Numbered from the stretch's first letter, positions 18,273-27,371 are shown. The stretch is 64,000 nt of DNA from an uncultured Winogradskyella sp. (GCF_947495255.1 NZ_CANLYI010000002.1:310001-374000); one strand, 5' to 3'. The notes: generated by a model from the sequence alone, not told the origin. A program made the numbers and translations.

Positions 18273-19219
18273 TCGTTATCGTAATTATCAGTCCTATAGT
18301 GTTCATCTTCGCCTTCTAAAATCTGAACATAACTCTTATATCTAGAGTAAGAAACCTCATCAGCTTCTAAAGCATCTTTAACTGCACATTTTGGTTCGTT
18401 TAAATGAATACAATTATTAAACTTACAGTCTTGTTTTAGTGCGAAAAATTCAGGGAAATAATCACCAACTTCTTCCTTTTCCATATCTACAACACCAAAA
18501 CCTTTAATACCAGGTGTATCTATAATTTTAGCATCAAAACTTAAATCGAACATCTCAGCAAAGGTTGTAGTATGTTGCCCTTGACTATGTTGTGTGGAAA
18601 TGGCTTTTGTTTTTAAGTCTAATGAAGGCTCAATGGCATTGACTAAAGTAGATTTTCCAACACCAGAATGACCAGCAAACATACTCACCTTACCAATCAT
18701 TAAAGCTTTTACTTTATCAATATTTTTACCTGTTGTTGCAGATATACCAACACATTCATAACCAATATCACGATAAATACTTGCGAGATATTTCACCTCA
18801 AACATAGTTTCTTCATCGTAAGAATCGACCTTATTAAATAACAAAACAGCTTTAATCCCATAAGCTTCTGAAGTCACCAAAAATCGATCTATAAATGTGG
18901 TGAATGTGGGAGGATTATCAATAGTGACCAACAAAAATACCTGATCAATATTTGAAGCGATAATATGTGTTTGCTTCGAGAGATTAACCGATTTACGAAC
19001 GATATAATTTTTACGCTCTTCAATGCGATGTATTACACCTGTTTCAGTATTATTCTTTGTTTCTAGCTCAAACTCTACTATATCACCAACAGCAATTGGG
19101 TTAGTACTCTTAATACCTTGCAACCTAAAACGTCCTTTAATTCTACATTCATAGAATTTACCGTTCAAGGTTTTTACCGTGTACCAACTGCCTGTAGATT
19201 TATATACTGTTCCTGTCAT
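18269..19219 (-). CDS. rsgA: Ribosome small-subunit-dependent GTPase A
   Basis: 316 residues from the ATG at 19219. A longer frame opens at 19258, but the family's conserved N-terminus (TGTVYKSTGSWYTVK) begins here, and a near-consensus -7 element (CATCTTTG) directly precedes this ATG. Domains: OB-fold, a circularly permuted GTPase with the NKVD (G4) motif preceding GHSGVGKST (G1) and DTPG (G3), and a C-terminal zinc knuckle CKFNNCIHLNEPKC. It matures the 30S subunit late in assembly. Confidence 0.96.
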   Translation of the reverse strand: MTGTVYKSTGSWYTVKTLNGKFYECRIKGRFRLQGIKSTNPIAVGDIVEFELETKNNTETGVIHRIEERKNYIVRKSVNLSKQTHIIASNIDQVFLLVTIDNPPTFTTFIDRFLVTSEAYGIKAVLLFNKVDSYDEETMFEVKYLASIYRDIGYECVGISATTGKNIDKVKALMIGKVSMFAGHSGVGKSTLVNAIEPSLDLKTKAISTQHSQGQHTTTFAEMFDLSFDAKIIDTPGIKGFGVVDMEKEEVGDYFPEFFALKQDCKFNNCIHLNEPKCAVKDALEADEVSYSRYKSYVQILEGEDEHYRTDNYDNE

Positions 19220-19254
19220 TACTACAAAGATGGTCATTATTAGTGTGTAATACA

Positions 19255-19290
19255 ACAAAAAAAGGCTACCAATTGGTAGCCTTTTTTTTG
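19255..19290 (-). terminator. Terminator of the 19302-20831 gene
   Basis: A perfect 8-bp stem (AGGCTACC 19263-19270 with GGTAGCCT 19275-19282), loop AATT, with T runs on both sides. On the minus strand it ends transcription from the exported-protein gene just before rsgA. Confidence 0.88.
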
Positions 19291-19301
19291 TTGTATAAAA
19301 A

Positions 19302-20831
19302 TTATTCGATATTTAATTTTTCTAAATGAATATCTAAAGTTTTTTCTTTTCTATTATATTCTAATAACATTACATGACCCAATTTTGCAGGTAAAACTCT
19401 ATAACTAATTTTACCTTTTGATCTTTGCAGATAAATTTTATCCTCAGATAATGTGCCTTCATTATACATTATTGATTTAAACGCTAGTTTATTTTTTTCA
19501 CCTTTCAATCTCTCATAATCAATAAAAGTAGCATAGAAACGATCTCTATCCGTATCAATTTGAGTGAATTCATAATCAAAAGCACCATAAGATTTTAATG
19601 CATGCGCATTAAGTTGAGGGCTACCAAAATCTGTTAAACTCGGTGCTCTAGATTTTCCTTTTTTATAATTTGTAATATCTTTTAGTTTAAAGCTACTATC
19701 AAATTCAAAAATTACGGCATCTGTAATTGTTAGTTGTGTAACAGAACCTCCTCCTCCAAGTGCAGCAGCTGCTATTCCCATACCACTTGCTGTTTTTCTA
19801 AAACGCTCACCTACACAATAATAAGACCCTGTTTGAGTACGGATAATATCATGAAAATAAACATAACCTCTCTTTTTCTTTCCGTCAGAATCCGCAGGCA
19901 TCATTTTATCAATCTCATTTTCCCAGCTTACTTTACTATCAGAAATTGTTTTTCCATCTAAGGTAGTTACTTCCGCAAAAATCCCTTCGCTTTTAGCTTT
20001 AATAACATTATCTCCTTTTTCAAAATATTCACCTAACAAAACCAATTCCTTATCATCAGTTAAAAAAGCATTTGTAATTAATCTTGGATTATTCTCTCTA
20101 TCGTACTCCTTTTCAAATAACAATTTCCCTGTTTTAATATCAATAACTAAAACTTTAAATTTAAGTGTTTGGCTCATTAAAGACTTCTTAGAGGTCTCAA
20201 TAGCAACAACTACTTCTTCATTAACCTCAATTGGGTTAATTGACATAATTTCCTTTATCTCATCTGGAGAATTAAAATCCCACGCTGTACCTCCATCTGT
20301 TGGAATATACTTTAAACCATAACCGATTTTTTTGTTGTCGCGCACATAGTTGAATAAAAAACCCTTATTATCTACAGGTAATAACAAGTTAAAACTTCCT
20401 GACTTTACCATATAAGACAACCATTTTAACTCTTTCTTATTTACAGGTATCACAATATCTTTACCTTGATTTCCTTGTCGATCAAAAGAAACTAATTTGT
20501 ACTGTCTCTCTTTAACATTAACCATTGCAAACATTAACTGTTGATTGTTAAATTTACTATTTGCAAGTACTGTATTTTTATCATCGATATAAGATTTTGT
20601 TGCAATATCATTTAAGTTATTGTCTAACATCTTAATTGCATACTCTCTTTTTCCTTTTTTAAGTTTATCTACTTGGTAATAAAAATAATAACCATCCACG
20701 TCGTTATTTTTATCCATTAAAGGTCCTGAGTTTTTAATTTTAAAAGATGTAATCTCATTTAGCGCTTTCTGCTGAGCAGATATAGCAATACTAAAGAGAC
20801 ATAAAAATGCTAGTCCTAAGATGTTTTTCAT
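19302..20831 (-). CDS. Exported protein of unknown function (possibly DUF6770)
   Basis: 509 residues with a signal peptide (MKNILGLAFLCLFSIAISAQ). The body is strand-rich with repeated short blades such as KLLFEKEYDRENNP and VIFEFDSSFKLKDITNYKKGKS, which suggests a beta-propeller-like fold. A Gly/Ala run, GIAAAALGGGGS, sits near residue 350. It resembles the flavobacterial family I know as DUF6770, but I am not certain of that assignment. It lies 24 bases downstream of the M48 protease gene and is probably co-transcribed with it. Confidence 0.8.
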   Translation of the reverse strand: MKNILGLAFLCLFSIAISAQQKALNEITSFKIKNSGPLMDKNNDVDGYYFYYQVDKLKKGKREYAIKMLDNNLNDIATKSYIDDKNTVLANSKFNNQQLMFAMVNVKERQYKLVSFDRQGNQGKDIVIPVNKKELKWLSYMVKSGSFNLLLPVDNKGFLFNYVRDNKKIGYGLKYIPTDGGTAWDFNSPDEIKEIMSINPIEVNEEVVVAIETSKKSLMSQTLKFKVLVIDIKTGKLLFEKEYDRENNPRLITNAFLTDDKELVLLGEYFEKGDNVIKAKSEGIFAEVTTLDGKTISDSKVSWENEIDKMMPADSDGKKKRGYVYFHDIIRTQTGSYYCVGERFRKTASGMGIAAAALGGGGSVTQLTITDAVIFEFDSSFKLKDITNYKKGKSRAPSLTDFGSPQLNAHALKSYGAFDYEFTQIDTDRDRFYATFIDYERLKGEKNKLAFKSIMYNEGTLSEDKIYLQRSKGKISYRVLPAKLGHVMLLEYNRKEKTLDIHLEKLNIE

Positions 20832-20855
20832 ATTGTAATTGTTAAAGATTAATAA

Positions 20856-22208
20856 TTATTGATTAATTGATTTAAAAAATTCATGGGTAGTTCGCATTGT
20901 TTCATAGTTTTCCATATCATCCTTATGGAATTCACAAAACGCAAGCCCTATCTTTTTTGTTTCGTTAAGTTCTAAATTATGGAGAAACAACCTAATTGTA
21001 TTTAATTGCTTTTCATCAGAAAAATTATTTTTAGGGGGAACATATTTACCCAATTGATGACGTTTCTTAGCCTCATAGATTGACTTTAAAACTTTTGCCA
21101 TTGTGCTACAATAATAATCTGATGATATTTTGTGGCTTTGATACTTTTCAATTAACTGATAAATTGCCAAGTCTAATAACTTTAAATCAATAGCACTTTT
21201 TATACTTTGAGGGTTCGCAACCTTTTTAATTTCATTGATTTCAGTCCTCGAACCGGTAACCATTTCGTCTTTGATGCTAAAATCTTCTCTTAGTTTATTT
21301 ATTCTAAACTCAATTTCTGGATGCGTTTTTAATGTGTCTGATGAAAGTTTAAATTCATTAATTTTTTCGTCCGAATCAAAAAGTGAAACTGTTTCCTTTA
21401 ACCAATATTTTTTAAAAGGGTAAGATTCAAAATTAAAAACACTATCAATATTCACATTGTGATGTAATACCATATCATCAACAGCCTTTAACTTACTTAA
21501 AGAGCTCATTGCTTTAGACTTATAATATTTAGTTTTAGAAAAAAACACAAATCCTAAAGAATCAGCTTCGGCTTCAACCTCTTTAGAATGGTCTAAAATA
21601 TCGATGCTTAAATCATCTATAACAGATAATGCAGCTCTTGTTTGTCCGTATTTCTGTCTTTTTATTTTTCTTACTTTCTTTTTTGTCTCTTTAGAGTTGA
21701 TTGTTGCAATTACATTTGAAACATTTTTTAAAGAATGGTCTAAATATTTATGCGCTATCTCATGACAAATTACAAATGCTAACTCATCATCTGATTCTAG
21801 TGTTGTAAATAATCCCAAATTTATTTGAAACATACCATCTCCATAACAAGCAGCATTAGGCAGCATGGAATTATTAATTAAAAAGCTAAAATCTGAAGTA
21901 TCTATTTCTGGATTAGCAGTGTAAATATTAGAAAGGATAAGATCTAAATGCGCCTTGATTTCTGGAATAAACACATAACTACTATCCTTTATAGATTTTA
22001 AGACTTTTTCATCTCTATCTTTAAATACTTTCTTCACTTTTGAAGAAAAAGGACCACTTATTCGGTTAGTGTAATTTGAATTAATTCTCTTAAGATAACG
22101 TTCTATTTCGTCAAGATCCTCAGGTACATACTCATTAACAACTGTTTGAGCCTTTGTAAATTGAAAAACCACTAAAAACAATAATAGCAGAAAATATTTA
22201 GATTTCAT
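20856..22208 (-). CDS. Exported M48-family zinc metalloprotease
   Basis: 450 residues from the ATG at 22208; the frame extends two codons further to a TTG, which is less likely. A signal peptide at 1-20 is followed by a peptidase M48 domain: the zinc site HEIAH at residues 149-153 and a downstream EAEADSLGF helix providing the third ligand. The C-terminal 170 residues are helical and unassigned. Likely a periplasmic protease of the BepA/LoiP type, though the substrate is unknown. It is the first gene of a two-gene unit. Confidence 0.92.
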   Translation of the reverse strand: MKSKYFLLLLFLVVFQFTKAQTVVNEYVPEDLDEIERYLKRINSNYTNRISGPFSSKVKKVFKDRDEKVLKSIKDSSYVFIPEIKAHLDLILSNIYTANPEIDTSDFSFLINNSMLPNAACYGDGMFQINLGLFTTLESDDELAFVICHEIAHKYLDHSLKNVSNVIATINSKETKKKVRKIKRQKYGQTRAALSVIDDLSIDILDHSKEVEAEADSLGFVFFSKTKYYKSKAMSSLSKLKAVDDMVLHHNVNIDSVFNFESYPFKKYWLKETVSLFDSDEKINEFKLSSDTLKTHPEIEFRINKLREDFSIKDEMVTGSRTEINEIKKVANPQSIKSAIDLKLLDLAIYQLIEKYQSHKISSDYYCSTMAKVLKSIYEAKKRHQLGKYVPPKNNFSDEKQLNTIRLFLHNLELNETKKIGLAFCEFHKDDMENYETMRTTHEFFKSINQ

Positions 22209-22231
22209 TAACAAGTAATTTCGTGTTAATT

Positions 22232-22260
22232 CAAAAATAGCTTATTTATGTTACCAACAA
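22232..22260 (-). promoter_or_regulatory. Promoter of the M48 protease gene
   Basis: On the minus strand TATTTTTG (22239-22232) matches the -7 consensus, with TTG (22260-22258) 18 bases upstream. It ends 23 bases before the ATG. Confidence 0.65.
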
Positions 22261-22356
22261 AGAATATTTGAGAACTAATACTGCTTCTAAAATTATCTGC
22301 ATTAATTTAACTACTTTCTGATTAAACACTAAACAATCAAGGTTTATCAATTTCAT

Positions 22357-22982
22357 TTAACTTCTTACAGCTTTAATAGCTTCCAACGGTTTACTATCTG
22401 CAATAATATTCACAATGTAAATCCCTGCAGAATATTCTGATAAATCTATATCTATTTTACTTCCAAATTTTTGAAATTTTGAATTTTGAATAATTCGCCC
22501 AGACATATTTGCTATCGCGATTTTTACCTCGTCATAATCTTCAACTAATTTTAATTGAAAAATGCCGTTTAAAGATGGATTTGGGAAGAGTTTGTTATTC
22601 TCTAAATTAGTTTCCCAATATCTTTCATAAGTTATACAAATTCCACAACCTGTTGTCCAACAGCGATGACCACTATAAGCTACAACCACAACTTCATTTA
22701 AAGTATCTTCTTTAAGCTTAATCTCAATTTTTTCCGTTTTATTTATAACAAACTCTTGAGGTTATAACCTAAATATGAAACCGATAACGTATCACCTTTT
22801 TTGGCTTCAAGTTTAAACTCACCTTTGTTGTTGGTTGCTACTCCTTTTAAAGAATTTTTAATAATAACACTTGCAGATTCTAACGGAATGGAATCATTTA
22901 TTACAACACCAGATACAGAAATTTGAGCCGTTGTAATTAAAGTAAAACAAACGGCAATACTAAATAGAGTCATTTTTTTCAT
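22357..22982 (-). pseudogene. Frameshifted surface protein: carboxypeptidase-regulatory-like domain plus T9SS tail
   Basis: The first frame (22982 down to 22743) encodes a signal peptide and a CarboxypepD_reg-like domain ending SYLGYNLKSLL and a stop. The second frame continues seamlessly with QEFVINKTEKIEIKLKEDTL, NEVVVVAYSG, a Cys-rich HRCWTTGCGIC linker and a T9SS sorting domain (NKLFPNPSLNG, IANMSGRII, AGIYIVNII). Adding one base near 22757-22764 (TATAACCT to TATAAACCT) would restore a single 208-residue protein. The promoter is intact (23008-23015). It may be a genuine pseudogene, a slippage-controlled gene or a sequencing error; the sequence alone cannot decide. Confidence 0.85.
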
Positions 22983-23007
22983 GAGTGATTGGTTTTGGTT
23001 AATACAC

Positions 23008-23015
23008 CAAACTTA
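23008..23015 (-). promoter_or_regulatory. -7 element (TAAGTTTG) of the frameshifted gene
   Basis: Exact TAnnTTTG match on the minus strand, 25 bases upstream of the ATG at 22982. Confidence 0.5.
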
Positions 23016-23083
23016 TCATGAAAATTCATTTCTAAAAATCAATAATGAGTAAAGACGGCATTTCGCTTAGTAAACGCTCCAAG

Positions 23084-23110
23084 TAAAAAAGGCTCGCAAA
23101 TTGCGAGCCT
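23084..23110 (-). terminator. Terminator of the aromatic amino acid operon
   Basis: AGGCTCGC (23090-23097) pairs with GCGAGCCT (23103-23110) around a 5-nt loop; on the minus strand a run of six T follows. It lies 23 bases beyond the stop of the DAHP synthase gene. Confidence 0.9.
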
Positions 23111-23132
23111 TTAAATAAAATACTAATTCTAC

Positions 23133-24215
23133 TTAACCATTAATAATCTGTTCTTGACGATTAATAGATTCTTGATGAACAGCTTTAAACATACGTAAAA
23201 TAAACTCTTCACTTAAACCTCTTTCTTCACCTTCTAATACCATTTTACCTAAAATCTCATTCCAACGTTTGCTTTGTAAAACAGCAACATTCTTTTGCTT
23301 CTTAAGTCCTCCTATTCCATCAGCAACTTTCATTCGTTTGCCTAATAAATCTAGAATTTGATTATCTACAACATCAATCTGAGCTCTTAAATTATTCAAT
23401 TCAGAATTATATGCTGCCTCAGAGTCTGTTTCTTTTCTAATTTTTAAATCGGTCATGATCTGCACTAGAGCACTTGGTGTAACTTGCTGTGCAGCATCAC
23501 TCCATGCATTCTCTGGGTCAAAATGTGTTTCAATCATTAGACCATCAAAATTAAGATCTAATGCCGTTTGAGATACATCAAAAATCATATCTCTATTACC
23601 TGTAATATGCGAAGGGTCGTTAATTAAAGGTAAATCAGGAAACTTATTCTGAAACTCAATAGCTATTTGCCATTCTGGTATATTTCTATATTTAGATTTC
23701 TCATATGTAGAGAATCCTCTGTGAATTGCACCTAAATTTTTAATACCTGCAGAATATAATCTTTCAATACCACCTAACCATAAAGATAAATCTGGGTTTA
23801 CAGGATTTTTAACCAATACAATTTTATCAGTTCCTTGTAAAGCATCTGCAATTTCTTGCATTATAAATGGACTAACAGTAGAACGTGCACCAATCCATAA
23901 TAAATCTACATCATTTTCTAAAGCTAACTTTACATGCGCAGCATTTGCAACTTCAGTACAAGTTTTCATACCTGTTTCTGCCTTTACTTTCTGCAACCAC
24001 TTTAAACCTAATGCACCAACACCTTCAAAATTCCCTGGTCTTGTTCTTGGCTTCCAAATACCTGCTCTAAAATAATTAACATCAGTATCCTTTAGCTCGT
24101 GTGCTATTTTTAATACTTGCTCTTCCGTTTCCGCGCTGCATGGTCCTGCTATTACTAATGGATGATCTAGATTCATATCATCCAACCATGTTCTCATTTC
24201 TTTTTTGTTTTCCAT
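23133..24215 (-). CDS. Bifunctional DAHP synthase / chorismate mutase
   Basis: 360 residues. Residues about 1-265 are a class I-beta (KDO8P-synthase-like) 3-deoxy-7-phosphoheptulonate synthase, with VIAGPCSAE, FRAGIWKPRTRPGNFEG, WIGARSTVSP and NDPSHITG. Residues about 275-360 are an AroQ-type chorismate mutase (LRAQIDVVDNQILDLLGKRMKV, Arg and Lys active-site positions present). The two reactions are the first step of the shikimate pathway and the chorismate-to-prephenate step. The mutase is C-terminal, the reverse of the Bacillus fusion order. Last gene of the operon behind the Phe/Tyr/Trp attenuator. Confidence 0.96.
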   Translation of the reverse strand: MENKKEMRTWLDDMNLDHPLVIAGPCSAETEEQVLKIAHELKDTDVNYFRAGIWKPRTRPGNFEGVGALGLKWLQKVKAETGMKTCTEVANAAHVKLALENDVDLLWIGARSTVSPFIMQEIADALQGTDKIVLVKNPVNPDLSLWLGGIERLYSAGIKNLGAIHRGFSTYEKSKYRNIPEWQIAIEFQNKFPDLPLINDPSHITGNRDMIFDVSQTALDLNFDGLMIETHFDPENAWSDAAQQVTPSALVQIMTDLKIRKETDSEAAYNSELNNLRAQIDVVDNQILDLLGKRMKVADGIGGLKKQKNVAVLQSKRWNEILGKMVLEGEERGLSEEFILRMFKAVHQESINRQEQIING

Positions 24216-24233
24216 TTTCTATTAATCTATTTA

Positions 24234-25085
24234 CTATTGTATTCCGTTTAATATGTCTTTTATATAATTTGTTGATTCCATTTCCTCATAAACTGCTTCA
24301 AAATTATCTTCTTCCATAAGTTTTTTGAAGTGATTTAAATTTGAAATAAACTCATCTAACGTTTCAATTACGTTGGTTTTATTCTGTTGAAAAATTGGTG
24401 TCCACATGGCTGGCGAACTTTTTGCCAAACGTACTGTACTTTCAAATCCACTGCCTGCCATATCAAAAATATCGCGTTCGTTTTTCTCCTTATCTATTAC
24501 CGTTTTACCAAGCATAAATGCACTGATATGCGATAAATGAGACACGTAAGCAATATGTTTATCGTGTGCTTTTGGGTTCATATATCTTATTCTCATACCT
24601 AAATCTGAAAATAATTTCAATGCTTTTTCTTGAAGCTTAAAAGCCGTTTCTTCTACTTCGCAAATAATATTTGTTTTGTTCTTATACAAACCATTAAGTG
24701 CTGCTTTTGGACCAGAATGTTCCGTACCTGCAATAGGATGCACAGCTAAATAATTTCTACGATTTGCATGGTTTTTTACTTTATCACAAATATCTTCTTT
24801 GGTAGACCCAACATCAAACACAATTGCGTTATCAGAAACATGGTCTAAGACCTTTGGTAAAACATTAATGGCAGCATCTACAGGAATTGATAATATTACC
24901 AAATCTGCTTTTTCTAAATCTTCAAATTCTGCCGCTTTATCTATGACATTAAGAGCAATTGCTTCTGTTAAATGCGCTTCATTTTTGTCAATACCATAAA
25001 TGGTGCTTTCCGGATGTAATTTCTTGATATCCAAAGCAAAGCTTCCGCCAATTAACCCAACTCCTATGATAAAAATATTTTTCAT
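24234..25085 (-). CDS. tyrA: Prephenate dehydrogenase
   Basis: 283 residues. It oxidatively decarboxylates prephenate to 4-hydroxyphenylpyruvate (tyrosine branch). An N-terminal Rossmann motif GVGLIGGS (8-15) binds the dinucleotide. HPIAGTEHSGP contains the catalytic His, and the helical C-terminal domain includes HDKHIAYVSHLSH and AGSGFESTVRLAKSSP. It lies 5 bases after the aminotransferase gene, so the unit is tightly co-expressed. Confidence 0.95.
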   Translation of the reverse strand: MKNIFIIGVGLIGGSFALDIKKLHPESTIYGIDKNEAHLTEAIALNVIDKAAEFEDLEKADLVILSIPVDAAINVLPKVLDHVSDNAIVFDVGSTKEDICDKVKNHANRRNYLAVHPIAGTEHSGPKAALNGLYKNKTNIICEVEETAFKLQEKALKLFSDLGMRIRYMNPKAHDKHIAYVSHLSHISAFMLGKTVIDKEKNERDIFDMAGSGFESTVRLAKSSPAMWTPIFQQNKTNVIETLDEFISNLNHFKKLMEEDNFEAVYEEMESTNYIKDILNGIQ

Positions 25086-25090
25086 TCTAA

Positions 25091-26233
25091 CTAAACTCTT
25101 GCGATTGCTTCTTTAATAATTTCTTCTGATGCACATAATGAAAAACGCACATAACCTTCTCCATTACTACCAAAAACGGTTCCTGGTGTTATAAATATGG
25201 AATGTTCTTTTAATACCATATCTGTAAATTCTTCGGACTTAATATGTGGTGGCAACTTTGCCCAAACAAATAATCCTGATGCATCTTTATCATACGTACA
25301 ATTAAGACGTTCTGCTAATTCCCAAATTAAATCTCGCCTCGTTTGGTAAACACTATTTAAACTTTGAAACCACATATCTGAGCATTTTAAAGCTTCAATA
25401 GCTCCTTTTTGAATACCATAAAACATACCGGAATCCATATTGCTTTTTACACGTAAAACAGCACTTACAAAATCGTAATTACCAGCTAACATACCAACGC
25501 GCCAACCTGCCATATTAAATGTTTTACTCAATGAATTTAACTCTAAACACACATCTTTCGCATCTTTATATCTAAGAATACTTATAGGTTTATCGTTGAG
25601 TATAAAACTGTACGGATTGTCATTTACTATTAAGATATCATGTCTTTTACCAAAGGCAATTATCTTATCGTAAAATTTATTATCTGCGTTACTACCTGTT
25701 GGCATGTGCGGATAATTAATCCACATAATTTTTACACGCTTTAAATCTAAACGCTCTAAAGCTTTAAAATCGGGTTGCCAATTATTTTTTTCCTTTAAGT
25801 CGTAATAAATTGGTTTTGCTTCCAATAATTTAGTCACCGACGAATACGTTGGATAACCAGGATTGGGTACTAACACTTTATCTCCTTTATTTAAAAAAGC
25901 CATAGAGATATGCATAATACCTTCCTTACTTCCCATTAATGGTAAAACTTCAGTTTGAGAACTAAGATTTACTTTGTACTGTCTCTTATAGAAGTTTACA
26001 ATTTCTTCTCGTAATTCTGGTAAACCTTGGTAGCTTTGGTACTGGTGCGCTTTTTCATCCGCTAAGCTATCTTGAAGCGCCATGGATGCTTTAAAAGGTG
26101 GTTCTAAATCTGGACTTCCAATTCCTAAATTAATGATAGGTTTTCCTTGTGCTTTTAAAAGCGCAACTTCCCTCAACTTTTTAGAAAAGTAGTATTCTTC
26201 TACATTTTGTAAACGTTTTGCTACCTCTATCAT
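25091..26233 (-). CDS. PLP-dependent class I/II aminotransferase (aromatic operon)
   Basis: 380 residues. Fold-type I aminotransferase with NLGIGSPDLEPP near the N-terminus, NPGYPTY, INYPHMPTG, the PLP lysine in SLSKTFNMAGWR (about residue 232) and an Arg in VRFSLCA near the C-terminus. It overlaps pheA by four bases. By position between prephenate dehydratase and dehydrogenase it most likely transaminates phenylpyruvate and 4-hydroxyphenylpyruvate, or prephenate itself; the sequence resembles LL-diaminopimelate/aspartate-type enzymes, so substrate choice is inferred from context. Confidence 0.92.
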   Translation of the reverse strand: MIEVAKRLQNVEEYYFSKKLREVALLKAQGKPIINLGIGSPDLEPPFKASMALQDSLADEKAHQYQSYQGLPELREEIVNFYKRQYKVNLSSQTEVLPLMGSKEGIMHISMAFLNKGDKVLVPNPGYPTYSSVTKLLEAKPIYYDLKEKNNWQPDFKALERLDLKRVKIMWINYPHMPTGSNADNKFYDKIIAFGKRHDILIVNDNPYSFILNDKPISILRYKDAKDVCLELNSLSKTFNMAGWRVGMLAGNYDFVSAVLRVKSNMDSGMFYGIQKGAIEALKCSDMWFQSLNSVYQTRRDLIWELAERLNCTYDKDASGLFVWAKLPPHIKSEEFTDMVLKEHSIFITPGTVFGSNGEGYVRFSLCASEEIIKEAIARV

Positions 26234-27057
26234 TGTCTTGCATTTTTATATTCGCCCAAAATCTTGAAATTCTCAGCCATTAAATTCAAAATAGCTATTG
26301 CTTTTTCGTAATCTTTATAAGCTTCAAAAGTGACATCTACGAAAAAGGCATATTTCCAAGGTGTTTCAATTTTTGGTAATGATTGTATTTTAGTAAGGTT
26401 TAATTTGCAATCACTTATTACATTTAAAATGGTTGCTAAACTTCCTCGTTTATGATCTAACTCAAACTTTAAAGACGCTTTGTTAATTGCACTAACATCT
26501 TTTTGGTCATTTTCTCGTTTTACAATTACAAAACGTGTTTCGTTATGCTTTATAGTCTGAATACTTTCGGCTAAAAGATTTATACCATATAATTCTGCCG
26601 CATTTTTACTTGCTATAGCTGCAATACCTTTAATATTTTGCTCAGAAATTTGCTTAGCAACATCTGCAGTATCTTTAGCTTCCACTAATTTTATGTGAGG
26701 ATATGCTTTAAAAAACACCTTACATTGTAACAACGCCATTGGGTGAGAATGCACCTCTTTAATATCTTCAATAGTTTGGCCAGTTGAAGCCATTAAACAA
26801 TGCTCAATACCTAAATAATATTCACCAACGATACTTAAATTATGACTATCGATTAAAGCATAATTAGGAATTATTGAACCTGCAATTGAGTTTTCTAAAG
26901 CCATTACAACCTCATCTGTCTCTTTTTCTAAAAGTGAATCTACAACACCATCAAACGACATACATTCTACAACTTCAGAATCTATATTAAAATAATTCTG
27001 AACCACTAGATGGTGAAATGACCCTTTAATTCCTTGTATTGCAATTGGTTTCTTCAA
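26230..27057 (-). CDS. pheA: Prephenate dehydratase with ACT domain
   Basis: 275 residues from a TTG codon at 27057; an in-frame stop lies two codons upstream and the N-terminus KKPIAIQGIKGSFHH is the conserved start, so a rare start codon is likely. Residues 1-180 form the dehydratase domain with the NETRFVIVKRE Thr-Arg-Phe motif. Residues 195-275 are an ACT regulatory domain with a degenerate ESRP loop (LPKIETPWKYAFF), where Phe feedback is expected. Produces phenylpyruvate. First structural gene of the operon, 66 bases downstream of the attenuator hairpin. Confidence 0.95.
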   Translation of the reverse strand: MKKPIAIQGIKGSFHHLVVQNYFNIDSEVVECMSFDGVVDSLLEKETDEVVMALENSIAGSIIPNYALIDSHNLSIVGEYYLGIEHCLMASTGQTIEDIKEVHSHPMALLQCKVFFKAYPHIKLVEAKDTADVAKQISEQNIKGIAAIASKNAAELYGINLLAESIQTIKHNETRFVIVKRENDQKDVSAINKASLKFELDHKRGSLATILNVISDCKLNLTKIQSLPKIETPWKYAFFVDVTFEAYKDYEKAIAILNLMAENFKILGEYKNARQ

Positions 27058-27122
27058 TTTTTACTGTCTTATAAATTTAAATCTCGAATCAATTTCAAGA
27101 TTATAATATGCTTCATATTTGC

Positions 27123-27153
27123 ACAAAAAAAAGTCTCGATTAAATCGAGACTT
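27123..27153 (-). terminator. Attenuator terminator hairpin upstream of pheA
   Basis: On the minus strand a perfect 10-bp stem (27153-27144 with 27140-27131), a 3-nt loop and then eight T. It lies before, not after, a coding operon and follows a leader peptide gene. A competing pairing exists: CGAGACT at 27189-27183 can pair with AGTCTCG of the 5' arm (27152-27146) and prevent this hairpin. The rest of the 27058-27395 intergenic region holds the leader peptide and, at its plus-strand end, the gldA promoter. Confidence 0.88.
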
Positions 27154-27182
27154 TATAATTTATATTTAAATAATACATATTC

Positions 27183-27189
27183 AGTCTCG
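27183..27189 (-). promoter_or_regulatory. Antiterminator arm of the aromatic attenuator
   Basis: CGAGACT on the minus strand, 5 bases after the leader-peptide stop, has the same sequence as the 3' arm of the terminator. It can therefore sequester the terminator's 5' arm. A ribosome finishing the leader would cover it, one stalled at the aromatic codons would leave it free. Confidence 0.75.
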
Positions 27190-27194
27190 TTCCT

Positions 27195-27245
27195 TTAGCT
27201 AAAAAAGAAATAAAACCAGTTATAATATGCTTTAGATATGTTCAT
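27195..27245 (-). CDS. Phe/Tyr/Trp-rich leader peptide of the aromatic operon
   Basis: A 16-residue open frame on the minus strand, ATG at 27245-27243 and TAA at 27197-27195, reads MNISKAYYNWFYFFFS. Eight of nine residues from Tyr7 to Phe15 are aromatic (3 Tyr, 1 Trp, 4 Phe). It is followed by alternative antiterminator and terminator hairpins and then by pheA, an aminotransferase, tyrA and DAHP synthase/chorismate mutase. This is the classical architecture of ribosome-mediated attenuation, with the peptide sensing charged tRNA-Phe, tRNA-Tyr and tRNA-Trp. Low charging would stall the ribosome and permit read-through. No clear promoter was found; TTGATTTG (27291-27284) is one mismatch from a -7 element. 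Confidence 0.85.
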   Translation of the reverse strand: MNISKAYYNWFYFFFS

Positions 27246-27371
27246 TATTGTAATTATAATGCTAATGTAATTATTATTTTCACAAATCAAAATTGTTGCA
27301 TTGATTTTTTAGGGAATTCTTCAAAGTTTTAAAGATTTAATAAAATAAGTGGTTCAATATTCTGATTTACC

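Noticed and set aside
27123..27153. Plain terminator of an unseen upstream gene
   Set aside because: The only upstream minus-strand frame is the aromatic leader peptide, and the 5' arm has a competing partner, so attenuation explains it better.
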